Below are positions 1-8,726 of a stretch of DNA of 64,000 nt, one piece after another. The stretch spans positions 124,001 through 188,000 of the forward strand of contig NZ_JBHLTP010000004.1 of assembly GCF_042434395.1 (NCBI RefSeq). The letters are read 5' to 3'. The notes under the pieces were generated by a model, which worked only from the letters and a program-made list of their open reading frames with translations, made no database searches and was not told where the DNA came from. The position numbers and the translations under genes are program-made. The DNA is from Pontibacillus salicampi. GTDB lineage: Bacteria > Bacillota > Bacilli > Bacillales > BH030062. Each line of letters begins with the position of its first letter. Position 1 is the stretch's first letter.

Positions 1-257
1 TTTTTTGGGCACTCGTTTTAGGTTATCACCCGTAAAACCTATGTAACATTCGTAAAAAAAAAACGGTATTTATTACAAAAACGATCTAATAAGGTTTTAG
101 GAAGGAGGGGGGAAGGGAAATTACCTAATAAGTTTGGAAACGAATTTCCTCTATATAATGTTTGGCATCTATGGACGATAAGGAAGGGTACCAACACGGA
201 ATGGAACGTTGGATCGGAAGGATAAATAGATATTAGAAGAAGCAGGGTGATGACGAC
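1..257. other. 5' flank without a clear gene
   Basis: No convincing open reading frame is visible here. It begins with a T-run that could be the tail of an upstream terminator. The end holds the leader of the next gene; the ribosome binding site there is weak (GGTGATGACGAC before the ATG at 258). Confidence 0.4.
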
Positions 258-797
258 ATGTTAATTAAATGGATTGTATGTACTGTTCCAGAACGAAACA
301 AAGAGGACTTCGCCCAGGCTCAATCACAATGGAAAAAACTTCGCTATATTGATGGATTTATCGGTCAAATAGGGGGATGGAGCTCTCAGGATAAATCACA
401 AGCAGGAATTCTGACATTTTGGAAGGATAGAGATTCCTATCAATTCTTTATGGAGCATGTTCACGATAAAATATTCAACCAGAGCGGTCAAGGCGACACT
501 TACGATAACATCACTATAGAAATTTTAGAAAATAATTGGGACATTAGTGATTTTTATCTAACCAATGAGCTTCAGCACACGACGTACCTGCACATACTTC
601 AAGGGGAAGTTATCCAGGGTGATAAGCTGGGCAACTATCAAGCATGGGGAGGACTTATCCCCGCAGAGAATAATTCTATGGGAATTGTTATTTCATTTGA
701 TAAGGATGAAAGATTAAAGGAAAATTATCTTACCGAAGCTCTACAAAACAGAGACGAACTTATATTTCCTATTAATCAAGAGTGGAAAGTAGTGTAA
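258..797 (+). CDS. ydbC: YdbC-like protein (DUF4937 family)
   Basis: This 179-residue soluble protein resembles Bacillus YdbC, judged from memory. The first half (about residues 1-90) begins MLIKWIVCTVPE and contains GFIGQIGGW, the pattern of this dimeric alpha/beta-barrel-like family of unknown biochemical role. The second half (about 105-179) is a separate, less conserved segment. There are no membrane spans or signal peptide. It stands alone: 474 bases separate it from the next gene, with a terminator hairpin only at 1048. Family assignment is fairly safe; function is unknown. Confidence 0.75.
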   Translation: MLIKWIVCTVPERNKEDFAQAQSQWKKLRYIDGFIGQIGGWSSQDKSQAGILTFWKDRDSYQFFMEHVHDKIFNQSGQGDTYDNITIEILENNWDISDFYLTNELQHTTYLHILQGEVIQGDKLGNYQAWGGLIPAENNSMGIVISFDKDERLKENYLTEALQNRDELIFPINQEWKVV

Positions 798-1047
798 GAA
801 ATTGGCCATACTGTTGATAAAGGCATACTAGCTTAAGCAACCATTCACTCTTCACTACAGAACTAGTGTTATTCAGCAAAGACTGTGTGAACGTGATTGT
901 TTTCGATATACAACAGGCAACTAATTTGAAGACATAAGCTTAATGCATCACGTTTAGCTACTTTGAAAAACAGGGCATCCAAATTGTGTAAGAGCTCATC
1001 AAAAACGATAAGGGATATGGATGAACCTTTCCCTAATAAGAGTAATC

Positions 1048-1085
1048 ACGACGATGGTTTCGAGAGGAATCATCGTCGTTTTTTT
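1048..1085 (+). terminator. Rho-independent terminator
   Basis: Perfect 9-bp stem ACGACGATG / CATCGTCGT with a 14-nt loop, followed by seven T residues. Confidence 0.8.
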
Positions 1086-1168
1086 GTGCGAAAATTCCTT
1101 AGAAGAGAAGCACATAAAAAAATATTCATTATATAGGTTTTAGGGAGAAGAGTTGGGGTAGATACATA

Positions 1169-1197
1169 TTGTTACATATGTACCATATTCATACAAT
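1169..1197 (+). promoter_or_regulatory. Sigma-A-like promoter for lipoprotein gene
   Basis: TTGTTA at 1169-1174 and TACAAT at 1192-1197 are separated by exactly 17 bases. A short palindrome (TACATATGTA) lies over the -35 and spacer and could be an operator. The start codon is about 70 bases downstream. Confidence 0.5.
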
Positions 1198-1271
1198 AAT
1201 ATACACCATTCGTCATAAGATGCAGGTACACATGTTGAAACAGATACTATTATGAAAAAGGTTGTGAATGT

Positions 1272-2546
1272 ATGAGGAAATTTACTCTAATGTTGATGGT
1301 GAGTTTATGGTTTATTTTACTTATCTTGTCGGCTTGTGGCAGTGAGGAAGATGCTGCGGGTACGGAGGAATCAGAATCAGATGTGAAAGAGGAGGAAACA
1401 AAGAGCGAAGATACTACAGTAGAAACGGACACTACTTCTATTGAAGAAGATGAAACAGCATCGAATACTTCGTCCGAAAATAAAGAGGGGATGATTAACC
1501 CTTCTATTAAAGAAAAATCTGGTGGGGAAGTCGACGTTGTGTACACGAATGAGGATCCGCAGTACTCACACGATATGGAAGGTTTTAAGGTTGCTGTGAA
1601 TCAGTATGATATCGTAAAAGTAACAGGAATGAGTGATGAGTATGCCATTCCCTTTGATGACCAAGCCGATGGATATGTGGTAACAGCAGACGTTACTATA
1701 CATAATACAAAGGATAAAGCAATGTATTATAACAACATGTACCGTATTCAGCTTAGCAACGAAGTAGATTACATTCAAAGTGATACGAATAGAACCTTTG
1801 TGGATGACCAATATCCCTCTTCCGAGAAGGAAAGTGAGCCATCTAAATATGCAGCAGGAGAAAAGGTGTCAGGACTCATTTCCTTTACACTAACAAAGGA
1901 AGAGTTTCAAGCTGTAAAGAATGTGAACCCTAAATTCATAATTGAGGGTGGTGTAGCAGATAACAAGCAGTATAGTGGGGCCTTTCAAGAAGACGCGACC
2001 TTCGATTTCGCTTATAGTGGGGAGCAGAGTAAAGAAAATGCATCCAATGATGCTTTCTATCCTGATCGAATGACAAATGATAATCTTGCTGACAAGAAAA
2101 TGATTAGCGATCAGAAAGTAAACGAATCAAAGCAAATAGGTGATGTGAATGTAACGGTGGAGGGAGTGCAATACACAGAAATTATTCCCACAAAAGGAAA
2201 TGAACAGCGTTTTAGTAATTTTGGAGATAGCGGGATTGTATCTGTTGGAGTTAAAGTTAACCTAGACAACCAGAGTGAACAGACATTAAGTATTTGGAAT
2301 GTTGGATCGGAACTGACGATAGATGAGGGCAGTGGAATTGCCAATGCTAATTTAATGGCAGAGCCACGTAATCCACGGGAGCTTGAGGCAGGAGAAGAAG
2401 GGACGAAATACCACGTGTTTTTGTTTGAGAAGAAAAATTTCGAGACTTTCGAATCTATTGAACTTACGTTTGGTCCGTTTGTTGCTGAGGATGGAAGCGG
2501 TATGTTCGAGGAGGGCACAGCCAACTTCTCCTTACCAATGCCTTAA
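1272..2546 (+). CDS. Acidic lipoprotein, DUF5068-type
   Basis: This is a 424-residue exported lipoprotein. Residues 1-21 form a signal sequence ending in the lipobox LSAC, so Cys22 would be acylated and the protein anchored on the outer face of the membrane. Residues 23-75 are a very acidic, low-complexity Ser/Thr/Glu linker. The rest appears as two related beta-rich halves (about 85-245 and 265-420), resembling the DUF5068/DUF4352 group of Bacillus lipoproteins. It is monocistronic, with its own promoter and a terminator at 2602. The function of this group is not established; membership is from memory. Confidence 0.75.
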   Translation: MRKFTLMLMVSLWFILLILSACGSEEDAAGTEESESDVKEEETKSEDTTVETDTTSIEEDETASNTSSENKEGMINPSIKEKSGGEVDVVYTNEDPQYSHDMEGFKVAVNQYDIVKVTGMSDEYAIPFDDQADGYVVTADVTIHNTKDKAMYYNNMYRIQLSNEVDYIQSDTNRTFVDDQYPSSEKESEPSKYAAGEKVSGLISFTLTKEEFQAVKNVNPKFIIEGGVADNKQYSGAFQEDATFDFAYSGEQSKENASNDAFYPDRMTNDNLADKKMISDQKVNESKQIGDVNVTVEGVQYTEIIPTKGNEQRFSNFGDSGIVSVGVKVNLDNQSEQTLSIWNVGSELTIDEGSGIANANLMAEPRNPRELEAGEEGTKYHVFLFEKKNFETFESIELTFGPFVAEDGSGMFEEGTANFSLPMP

Positions 2547-2601
2547 TATAGAAAAATGGGCATTAATCCATTCCATGCAAAAGAATAAGATTAGTTATGA
2601 C

Positions 2602-2634
2602 AAAACCAGCACCATAAAGGGGGTGCTGGTTTTA
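2602..2634. terminator. Bidirectional terminator
   Basis: Stem AAACCAGCACC / GGGTGCTGGTTTT between the convergent lipoprotein and yfmM genes, with T-rich flanks on both strands. Confidence 0.8.
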
Positions 2635-2636
2635 AT

Positions 2637-4193
2637 TTAGAAAACTTTTGTTGTCCAGTCTTCACAATTCCAAACGTCTGTGACGACATCCTGGTAAAAT
2701 TCTGGTTCGTGAGAAATAAGTAGGACACTACCTTTATATTCTTGCAGTGCTCGTTTCAGTTCTGCTTTTGCATCGGCATCCAAGTGGTTTGTCGGTTCAT
2801 CGAGTACGAGTAAATTGGTTTCTTTATTAATCAATTTGCATAAACGTACTTTAGCTTTTTCTCCACCGCTTAATACTTGAACCTGGCTTTCGATGTGCTT
2901 TTGGGTTAAACCACAGCGTGCGAGTGCGGATCGTACTTCGTATTGTGTGAAGTGGCGAAACTCCTCCCATACTTCCTCCATGCAAGTCCTACGGCTATTT
3001 TCCTTAAGCTCTTGCTCAAAATAGCCGATATGAAGGTTATCGCCTAATGCTACTTCTCCGGAAATTGGCTGAATCTCGCCAAGAATACTCTTGAGAAGTG
3101 TCGTTTTACCAATACCGTTAGCTCCTGACAGGGCAATTTTCTGCCCTCTTTCCATCGATAAATTTAATGGTCTGGATAAAGGCTCATCGTAGCCAATAAC
3201 GAGATCCTTCGTCTCAAATAGATACTTACCTGGTGTGCGTGCCTGTTTAAAATGGAAGACCGGCTTTGGCTTTTCTGATTCTAATTCTATTTTCTCCATT
3301 TTATCCAGCTTTTTCTGACGAGACATCGCCATCTTGCTTGTTGCTGCGTTAGCCTTATTCCTGGCCACGAAGTCCTTCAGTTGAGAAATTTCCTTTTGCT
3401 GCTTTTTATACGCTGCTTCCAGCTGCTGCTTTTTCATTTCATACACTCGAACAAATTCATTATAGTCACCAGGATAACGTGTCAGTTGTTGATCCTTCAT
3501 ATGGTAGATGAGATTAACAACGCTGTTCAAAAATGGAATGTCGTGTGAAATTAGAATGAAGGCATTCTCGTATTCTTGCAAGTAGCGCTTAAGCCACTCG
3601 ATATGCTCTACGTCGAGGTAGTTGGTTGGTTCGTCCAGGAGAAGGATGTCTGGCTTTTCTAAGAGCAGCTTTGCTAATAATACTTTCGTACGCTGCCCGC
3701 CACTTAAGTCATGAACATCTCGATCCAGTCCTATTTCATCTAATCCTAAACCCCTGGCGACTTCTTCCACCTTGGCGTCTAGAATGTAAAAATCATTGCT
3801 GCTCAATTGATCCTGCAGCTTGCCTGTTTCTTCTAAAAGCTCTTCTAATTCATCAGGCTCGACTTCCCCCATTTTTGCAAATAGGTCATTCATTTCCTGT
3901 TCCATATCATATAAATATTGAAATGCTGTTTTTAACACATCTCTCATCGACATTCCCTGTGCTAAATCAGCATGCTGATCCAAATAACCTACACGGACCC
4001 GTTTAGACCATTGGATTGTGCCGGCATCAGGCTCCACTTTACCAGTAATGATATTCATAAAAGTGGATTTACCTTCACCGTTTGCGCCAATCAATCCAAT
4101 GTGTTCGCCCTTTAATAATCGAAAAGAAACGTCATCGAAAATGGCGCGATCTCCGAAGCCGTGACTTAAGTTCTTCACTGTCAGTAAACTCAT
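2637..4193 (-). CDS. yfmM: ABC-F family ATPase YfmM
   Basis: This 518-residue soluble twin-ATPase has no transmembrane part, the hallmark of the ABC-F ribosome-acting family. The first cassette has Walker A GANGEGKS (residues 36-43), signature LSGGQ (about 164) and Walker B ILLLDEPTNYLD; the second has GANGIGKT, LSGGEK and LLVLDEPTNHLD. Between them is the charged helical linker (about 245-305, many KKQQ residues) that reaches into the ribosomal E/P-site in this family. The whole sequence closely resembles Bacillus YfmM, whose cellular role (translation factor rather than antibiotic resistance) is not fully settled. Monocistronic, convergent with the lipoprotein gene. Confidence 0.9.
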   Translation of the reverse strand: MSLLTVKNLSHGFGDRAIFDDVSFRLLKGEHIGLIGANGEGKSTFMNIITGKVEPDAGTIQWSKRVRVGYLDQHADLAQGMSMRDVLKTAFQYLYDMEQEMNDLFAKMGEVEPDELEELLEETGKLQDQLSSNDFYILDAKVEEVARGLGLDEIGLDRDVHDLSGGQRTKVLLAKLLLEKPDILLLDEPTNYLDVEHIEWLKRYLQEYENAFILISHDIPFLNSVVNLIYHMKDQQLTRYPGDYNEFVRVYEMKKQQLEAAYKKQQKEISQLKDFVARNKANAATSKMAMSRQKKLDKMEKIELESEKPKPVFHFKQARTPGKYLFETKDLVIGYDEPLSRPLNLSMERGQKIALSGANGIGKTTLLKSILGEIQPISGEVALGDNLHIGYFEQELKENSRRTCMEEVWEEFRHFTQYEVRSALARCGLTQKHIESQVQVLSGGEKAKVRLCKLINKETNLLVLDEPTNHLDADAKAELKRALQEYKGSVLLISHEPEFYQDVVTDVWNCEDWTTKVF

Positions 4194-4320
4194 ATCCTAA
4201 ACACCTTTTCTTTCATTGAGTTATGCTTTTTCATTATAAAGCCATTTATGGAAAAGAGATAGGGCTGAATTGTAAAAAGACAGTTGATTGAAGTGGTAAA
4301 ATCAGCAAAAACCTATGGCC

Positions 4321-4959
4321 CTATCCATTTTCTGCATGAGACGGTGTAGATGAAGTGTACACGGATAACAGTTTACTTATACAATCGCTCCAAAATTGGA
4401 TAAAGGGTCCAAAGACTAATATAGACAGAAATGTACCTAATCCTACCGGCCCTCCAAGCAGCAATGCTGTCAATGTAACGGTGGCGGCAATTAGTGATTG
4501 AGAGGCGCTCATTTTTAACCGAAAACGGTGACTTAGAGATAAGAATAATTCATCTACCGGAGCTCGTGTAAAGCCAGTATGAATATAAATGCCGATTCCG
4601 AGACTGGCTATGGTCATCCCAGTTAAAAATACTGCCGTTTTCACAAGCAGCGTTGCTTCCTCGAACTGGACGTCCTGTAAGATATATTCGAGCCATAAAG
4701 TAAAAGCAGCACTCTCAATAAGAATAGGTATAATGGCTAGCCAATCCGGCTTCTGATTCCTAAGCTTAGCATTCAACACCACAATACCTATTTGAATAAG
4801 CGCAAACCAGATGCCAACGGATAAGCCAACTGTTTGACTCATTCCAACGTATAGAGCAGACCAAAATCCTGCCCCAAGTGCTGATTTGACAACAAGAGCT
4901 GTGCCGAAGTATGTGATCAGCATCCCCAATACATATATAATACCTCTTCGAATCAACAT
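4321..4959 (-). CDS. YczE/YitT-type integral membrane protein (copy 1)
   Basis: This 212-residue protein has about five or six hydrophobic spans and no soluble domain. It resembles YczE/YyaS-type proteins of Bacillus (YczE influences polyketide production in B. subtilis, mechanism unknown). I start it at 4959: AGGAGAGG lies just upstream, and the open frame beyond it (to 5082) runs into the divergent LysR gene and lacks membrane-protein character. The 67-base gap to the LysR start must hold both promoters, so the regulator probably controls this gene. A second paralog sits at 18234-18920. Confidence 0.8.
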   Translation of the reverse strand: MLIRRGIIYVLGMLITYFGTALVVKSALGAGFWSALYVGMSQTVGLSVGIWFALIQIGIVVLNAKLRNQKPDWLAIIPILIESAAFTLWLEYILQDVQFEEATLLVKTAVFLTGMTIASLGIGIYIHTGFTRAPVDELFLSLSHRFRLKMSASQSLIAATVTLTALLLGGPVGLGTFLSILVFGPFIQFWSDCISKLLSVYTSSTPSHAENG

Positions 4960-5026
4960 CTTATCCTCTCCTGACTTGAACCTCTCAGAACGTATCGGTA
5001 TAGTGTAGAAAAGGAGGTTCGGTTCT

Positions 5027-5860
5027 ATGCAGTTGCAAAAGGTGAAATACTTTATTGAAGTAGCCAAGCAAGGCAGCTTCACGAAAGCAGCGAAGACGTT
5101 TTACATATCACAGCCTGCACTCTCTAAACAAATTAAGTTGTTGGAGGATGAACTGGGCTTTTCTTTATTTGTTCGAACCTCCAGGGGATTAACTTTAACA
5201 GAGAAGGGGACGGCCCTTTACCAGGATATGGAGCCTCTGTTTCAGCGAATGGAACAATTGTTGTATCAGCACAAGCATCAGGATGTTCTGCGATTCGGGT
5301 CTACCCCGTTACTGAGCTCTTATTTTTTGCATCAATACTATCACAAGTTCGAATCTATGCAGTTCCACGTAACCGCTATCGAGGATGATAGTCGTGATCT
5401 CATTCCATTGCTGCAAAGAAAAGATATTGATGCTGCTATCGTACAGGATATAGAGTCTGTTCCAGATTTGTATTCCAAAAAATTATTTCAGGATGAATTT
5501 GTGGCAGCTGTTCCTACTAATCTTCCTATCGCACAACAAACGGTACTGACTATGGAGGACTGCCTTACCTTCACGCAAATCATCCCACCTGCTTCAGGGT
5601 CTCCTCTTCATCAAAGACTTAGAGAAATATACAAAGCCTACCATTTCCAGGGAGATATAGTGGAGACCCATTATCAGGCAATGGTTGGTCTTGTATCGCT
5701 CGGTATAGGAGTTGCTTATATCCCAAGAGTAATGGCAGCCCAAATTGATTACAAAGGTGTTGTGTTTATACCAATAGAAGGGTCCCCTTTAACAAGAACA
5801 ATGTATTTATACGCAACCTCTGCAGCCAAGCTGGCTTATTTATTCAACACCTTTTCTTAA
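5027..5860 (+). CDS. LysR-family transcriptional regulator
   Basis: A 277-residue regulator with the classic N-terminal winged helix-turn-helix (residues 1-60, including GSFTKAAKTFYISQPALSKQ) and a C-terminal effector-binding domain (about 90-277). GGAGG lies 7-8 bases before the ATG. LysR regulators usually act on the divergently transcribed neighbour, which here is the YczE-type membrane protein 67 bases away. The effector cannot be inferred. Slightly short for the family (about 290-300) but complete. Confidence 0.9.
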   Translation: MQLQKVKYFIEVAKQGSFTKAAKTFYISQPALSKQIKLLEDELGFSLFVRTSRGLTLTEKGTALYQDMEPLFQRMEQLLYQHKHQDVLRFGSTPLLSSYFLHQYYHKFESMQFHVTAIEDDSRDLIPLLQRKDIDAAIVQDIESVPDLYSKKLFQDEFVAAVPTNLPIAQQTVLTMEDCLTFTQIIPPASGSPLHQRLREIYKAYHFQGDIVETHYQAMVGLVSLGIGVAYIPRVMAAQIDYKGVVFIPIEGSPLTRTMYLYATSAAKLAYLFNTFS

Positions 5861-5955
5861 TGTACTTATAGTGTAAACGGGTTAGGTGGATAGGTGGTAA
5901 TACCATTTTGCTATACTACTATAACCTCAGGTTATATCAATGCATTTGAAGACAT

Positions 5956-5987
5956 AATAAAAGGGTGATCCCTGATGGGAACACCCT
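5956..5987 (-). terminator. Terminator of the prpCDB operon
   Basis: Read on the minus strand, stem AGGGTG / CACCCT with a 14-nt loop followed by TTTTATT, about 10-30 bases after the prpB stop codon. Confidence 0.7.
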
Positions 5988-5996
5988 GTCTGTATA

Positions 5997-6917
5997 TTAC
6001 TTATTTTCTTTTCCGATCTGTGGTAAAACTGTTCTTGCTACTTTCTCATCTAGTTCTTCATATTCGTAATATTTTATAGTGTCATACAAGTCAGAGCGAC
6101 TTTGCATATCATCTAACATGTCCTTTTGAGTATCCTTCTCCAATATCTCTGTAAATACTCGTTCGTATGCTTTAGCTGCAACACGCAAGGAGGTGACAGG
6201 ATAAATAACCATTTCAAACCCAAAGGATTCGAATTCCTGAGCTGTGAAATATGGTGTTTTCCCAAATTCTGTCATGTTAGCGAGCAGTGGTGCAGCAATT
6301 TTCTCAGAGGCATATCGAAAATCTTCCTCACTCGTTAATGCTTCCGTAAAAATAGCATCTGCTCCAGCCTCCACATATCCATTCGCCCGTTCTATTGCCT
6401 TTTCCATGCCTTCGACTGATTTAGCATCCGTTCGAGCAATGATGACAAGAGAAGGAGCTACTTCTTTTATGGTTTGTATTTTCTGCATCATCTCTTCTGC
6501 TTCAATAAGCTTCTTACCGTTTAGGTGGCCGCACTTCTTAGGTAGGTGCTGATCTTCAATTTGAACAGCTGCTACTCCTGCCTCTACCATTTCTCTAGCG
6601 GTTCGAGCTACGTTGATAACACCTCCATAGCCGGTGTCAATATCAACAAGCAGAGGGAGGTCAGTTGCTCGAATTAGTTCTTGAGCACGCTCTGCTATTT
6701 CATTGGAATAGATCAACCCAAGGTCTGGTAAAGCACGACTGGCTGTATATGCTGCTCCAGAGAGATATAAAGCTTGAAACCCAACATCCTTGGCGATTTT
6801 AGCAGACATCCCATCATGTGCCCCTGGTATTTTTAATATTTCCGGCTCTTTCATGAGCTGTCTGAAACGCTCTGCTCGTTCCGGTTGAGTTGATTTTGGT
6901 TCGACAAGCCATGTCAT
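5997..6917 (-). CDS. prpB: Methylisocitrate lyase
   Basis: PrpB cleaves 2-methylisocitrate to succinate and pyruvate, the last step of the methylcitrate cycle that burns propionyl-CoA. The 306-residue protein has the isocitrate-lyase/PEP-mutase fold signatures: PGAHDGMSAKIAKDVGF near residue 35, the Mg-binding region DIDTGYGG near 93, and the catalytic cysteine loop KKCGHLNGK near 127. GAGGAGG lies 7 bases before the ATG. It is the third gene of prpC-prpD-prpB, 24 bases after prpD, and is followed by the operon terminator. It corresponds to yqiQ/prpB at the end of the B. subtilis mmg operon. Confidence 0.93.
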   Translation of the reverse strand: MTWLVEPKSTQPERAERFRQLMKEPEILKIPGAHDGMSAKIAKDVGFQALYLSGAAYTASRALPDLGLIYSNEIAERAQELIRATDLPLLVDIDTGYGGVINVARTAREMVEAGVAAVQIEDQHLPKKCGHLNGKKLIEAEEMMQKIQTIKEVAPSLVIIARTDAKSVEGMEKAIERANGYVEAGADAIFTEALTSEEDFRYASEKIAAPLLANMTEFGKTPYFTAQEFESFGFEMVIYPVTSLRVAAKAYERVFTEILEKDTQKDMLDDMQSRSDLYDTIKYYEYEELDEKVARTVLPQIGKENK

Positions 6918-6941
6918 AAATTAGCCTCCTCTATAGGTTGA

Positions 6942-8384
6942 TTAAATATGGAATAAATCCATAAATTCATTAACTGGCTTACGAGCAAGATCATTATGAT
7001 CTTCACATAGCGTGATAATACTTTCCACTTGTCGTATTGGAAAACGAGTTTTTAAGTTATCATGAAACTTATTCAATAGTAACGGAATACCTTCCTCGCG
7101 GCGTCTTCTATGGCCGATTGGATATTGTATTTCAACCTGTTCTGTTGAAGTACCATCTGTGAAGAATACTTGAACCGCATTGGCGATCGAACGCTTTTCA
7201 GGATCAAGATAGTCCTTACTGTATTGTGTATTTTCTGAGGTCTCCATAACATCACGAAGTCGATCGATTTGCGGATTACGTGCCATCTCATCCTCGTAAT
7301 GGTCAGCTGTAAGGGATCCATAAAGGAGTCCAATTGCTGTAATATATTGCAGGCAATGGTCACGATCCGCTGGGTTATGAAGAGGACCGGTCTTATCAAT
7401 AATTCTAATGGCAGATTCGTGTGTAGTAACTACTACTTTTTCAATCTCATCTATGCGGTCCTTCACCTGATCGTGTAAACGAATGGCAGCCTCTGCAGCA
7501 GTTTGGGCGTGGAATTCTGCTGGATAGGATATTTTAAATAGAATATTCTCCATCACATAAGAGTCAAAAGGACGAGCAATCTTCAGCTCCTTACCATTGA
7601 AGAGTACATCCTGGAATCCCCAGCCTGGAGCAGAAAGTGCTGTTTTATAGCCCATCTCACCTTTCATAGTCATCATAGCTAATCGGACACCTCGACTCGT
7701 TGCATCTCCTGCGGCCCAGGATTTACGGGACCCAGTGTTAGGAGCATGACGATAGGTGCGCAGGCTGGAATTATCTACCCAAGCTTGGGATACCGCGTTG
7801 ACCACGTCTTCTTTAGACCCTCCAAGCATAGCAGTAGCAACCGCTGTAGTAGCAACCTTCACGTAAAGGACATGATCGAGACCTTGGCGATTCAAGCTGT
7901 TTTCAAGGGCTAAAACCCCTTGGATTTCATGGGCTTTTACAATATAGTCCAGCACAGTATCCATCGTTAGAGGGCTCTTACCATCAGAAATGCGTGTACG
8001 GCTCACATAATCTGCCACAGCTAGAATTCCACCAAGGTTATCAGATGGGTGTCCCCACTCGGCAGCAAGCCATGTGTCATTATAGTCTAACCAACGAATC
8101 ATACAGCCAATGTTGAAGGCACCATGAACAGGATCGAGCTCGTGAGATGTTCCTGGAACTTTTACGCCATTTGGGACAACTGTACCTGGCACAATGGGTC
8201 CAAGATGCTTCGTACACTCTGGATAACGAAGTGCCAATAATCCACATCCAATAGTATCCATTAATACATATCGTGCTGTTTCCAATGCTTCACTGCTAGT
8301 TATATTGCCATAAACTGCATAATCTGCAATCTGTTCTAATACTTGATCAGTTGATTTAGCTTCATTTACTTTCACGTCTGCCAT
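6942..8384 (-). CDS. prpD: 2-Methylcitrate dehydratase
   Basis: PrpD (MmgE in B. subtilis) dehydrates 2-methylcitrate in the methylcitrate cycle. The 480-residue sequence matches the MmgE/PrpD family along its length, with DTIGCGLLAL near the N-terminus, RWLDYNDTWLAAEWGHPSDN and RQGLDHVLYVKVATTAVA in the middle and the conserved SYPAEFHAQTAAEAA helix further on. I start it at the ATG at 8384; the GTG at 8396 that would add four residues lies within AGGTGGAG, the ribosome binding site. It is separated from prpC by 340 bases containing two hairpin-forming repeats, unusual inside an operon. Confidence 0.93.
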   Translation of the reverse strand: MADVKVNEAKSTDQVLEQIADYAVYGNITSSEALETARYVLMDTIGCGLLALRYPECTKHLGPIVPGTVVPNGVKVPGTSHELDPVHGAFNIGCMIRWLDYNDTWLAAEWGHPSDNLGGILAVADYVSRTRISDGKSPLTMDTVLDYIVKAHEIQGVLALENSLNRQGLDHVLYVKVATTAVATAMLGGSKEDVVNAVSQAWVDNSSLRTYRHAPNTGSRKSWAAGDATSRGVRLAMMTMKGEMGYKTALSAPGWGFQDVLFNGKELKIARPFDSYVMENILFKISYPAEFHAQTAAEAAIRLHDQVKDRIDEIEKVVVTTHESAIRIIDKTGPLHNPADRDHCLQYITAIGLLYGSLTADHYEDEMARNPQIDRLRDVMETSENTQYSKDYLDPEKRSIANAVQVFFTDGTSTEQVEIQYPIGHRRRREEGIPLLLNKFHDNLKTRFPIRQVESIITLCEDHNDLARKPVNEFMDLFHI

Positions 8385-8724
8385 TGGTATCTCCACCTCT
8401 TTGTATAATATATGTACTTACAAACCGGCCAGCGGAACCCGACCGGCGTTTCCTAATAGAATAATATACTGTAACTGTGAGCTTATGCTCGCTCCAGGGC
8501 CTACCTCCTCGGGTCATAAGTCCAACCTCGCTGTGGCAAAGAACGCCACGTCGAGGGTTGACTTATGCCGGTCGGAGGTGAACAAGGCCCTTCCGCTTTT
8601 CGTTTATGTCCAGCTCCAGGGCCTACCTCCTCGGGTCATAAGTCCAACCTCGCTGTGGCAAAGAACGCCACGTCGAGGGTTGACTTATGCCGGTCGGAGG
8701 TGAACAAGGCCCTTCCGCTTTTCG
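8385..8724. other. 340-bp prpC-prpD spacer holding tandem repeats
   Basis: The only structure visible is the pair of 114-bp repeats at 8491-8604 and 8613-8726 and the prpD ribosome binding site. Open frames crossing it (for example 8401-8703 on the plus strand) arise from the repeat composition and do not look like proteins. Confidence 0.7.
8491..8604. repeat. Dyad-symmetric intergenic repeat, copy 1
   Basis: A 114-bp unit starting GCTCCAGGGCCTACCTCC and ending CCCTTCCGCTTTTCGTT. It folds on itself: CATAAGTC / GACTTATG, CAACCTCG / CGAGGGTTG and TGTGGC / GCCAC close on the loop AAAGAAC, and outer GGGCCT / AGGCCC and ACCTCC / GGAGGT arms enclose it. It is more GC-rich than its surroundings. 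Similar palindromic intergenic units are scattered in many Bacillaceae genomes, from memory. Confidence 0.85.
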
Positions 8725-8726
8725 TT
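8613..8726. repeat. Dyad-symmetric intergenic repeat, copy 2
   Basis: As far as I can align it by eye this is identical to copy 1 and in the same orientation, separated by 8 bases (period 122). Its last two bases form part of the prpC stop codon (TAA on the minus strand at 8725-8727), so the repeat abuts the coding region directly. Confidence 0.85.

Larger units (their letters stand above)
798..1271. other. 474-bp gap: terminator and lipoprotein promoter
   Basis: There is no plausible gene on either strand. It holds an intrinsic terminator (1048-1085) and a sigma-A-like promoter for the lipoprotein gene (1169-1197). The 250 bases between the ydbC stop and the terminator have no coding potential that I can support; they may be a long 3' untranslated region or decayed sequence. 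Confidence 0.5.

Noticed and set aside
1250..2524. Minus-strand frames opposite the lipoprotein gene
   Set aside because: Shadows of the acidic, Ser/Thr-rich coding sequence; no ribosome sites and implausible composition.
8491..8726. CRISPR array
   Set aside because: Only two direct copies of 114 bp with an 8-bp gap and strong internal dyad; not repeat-spacer geometry and no cas genes.
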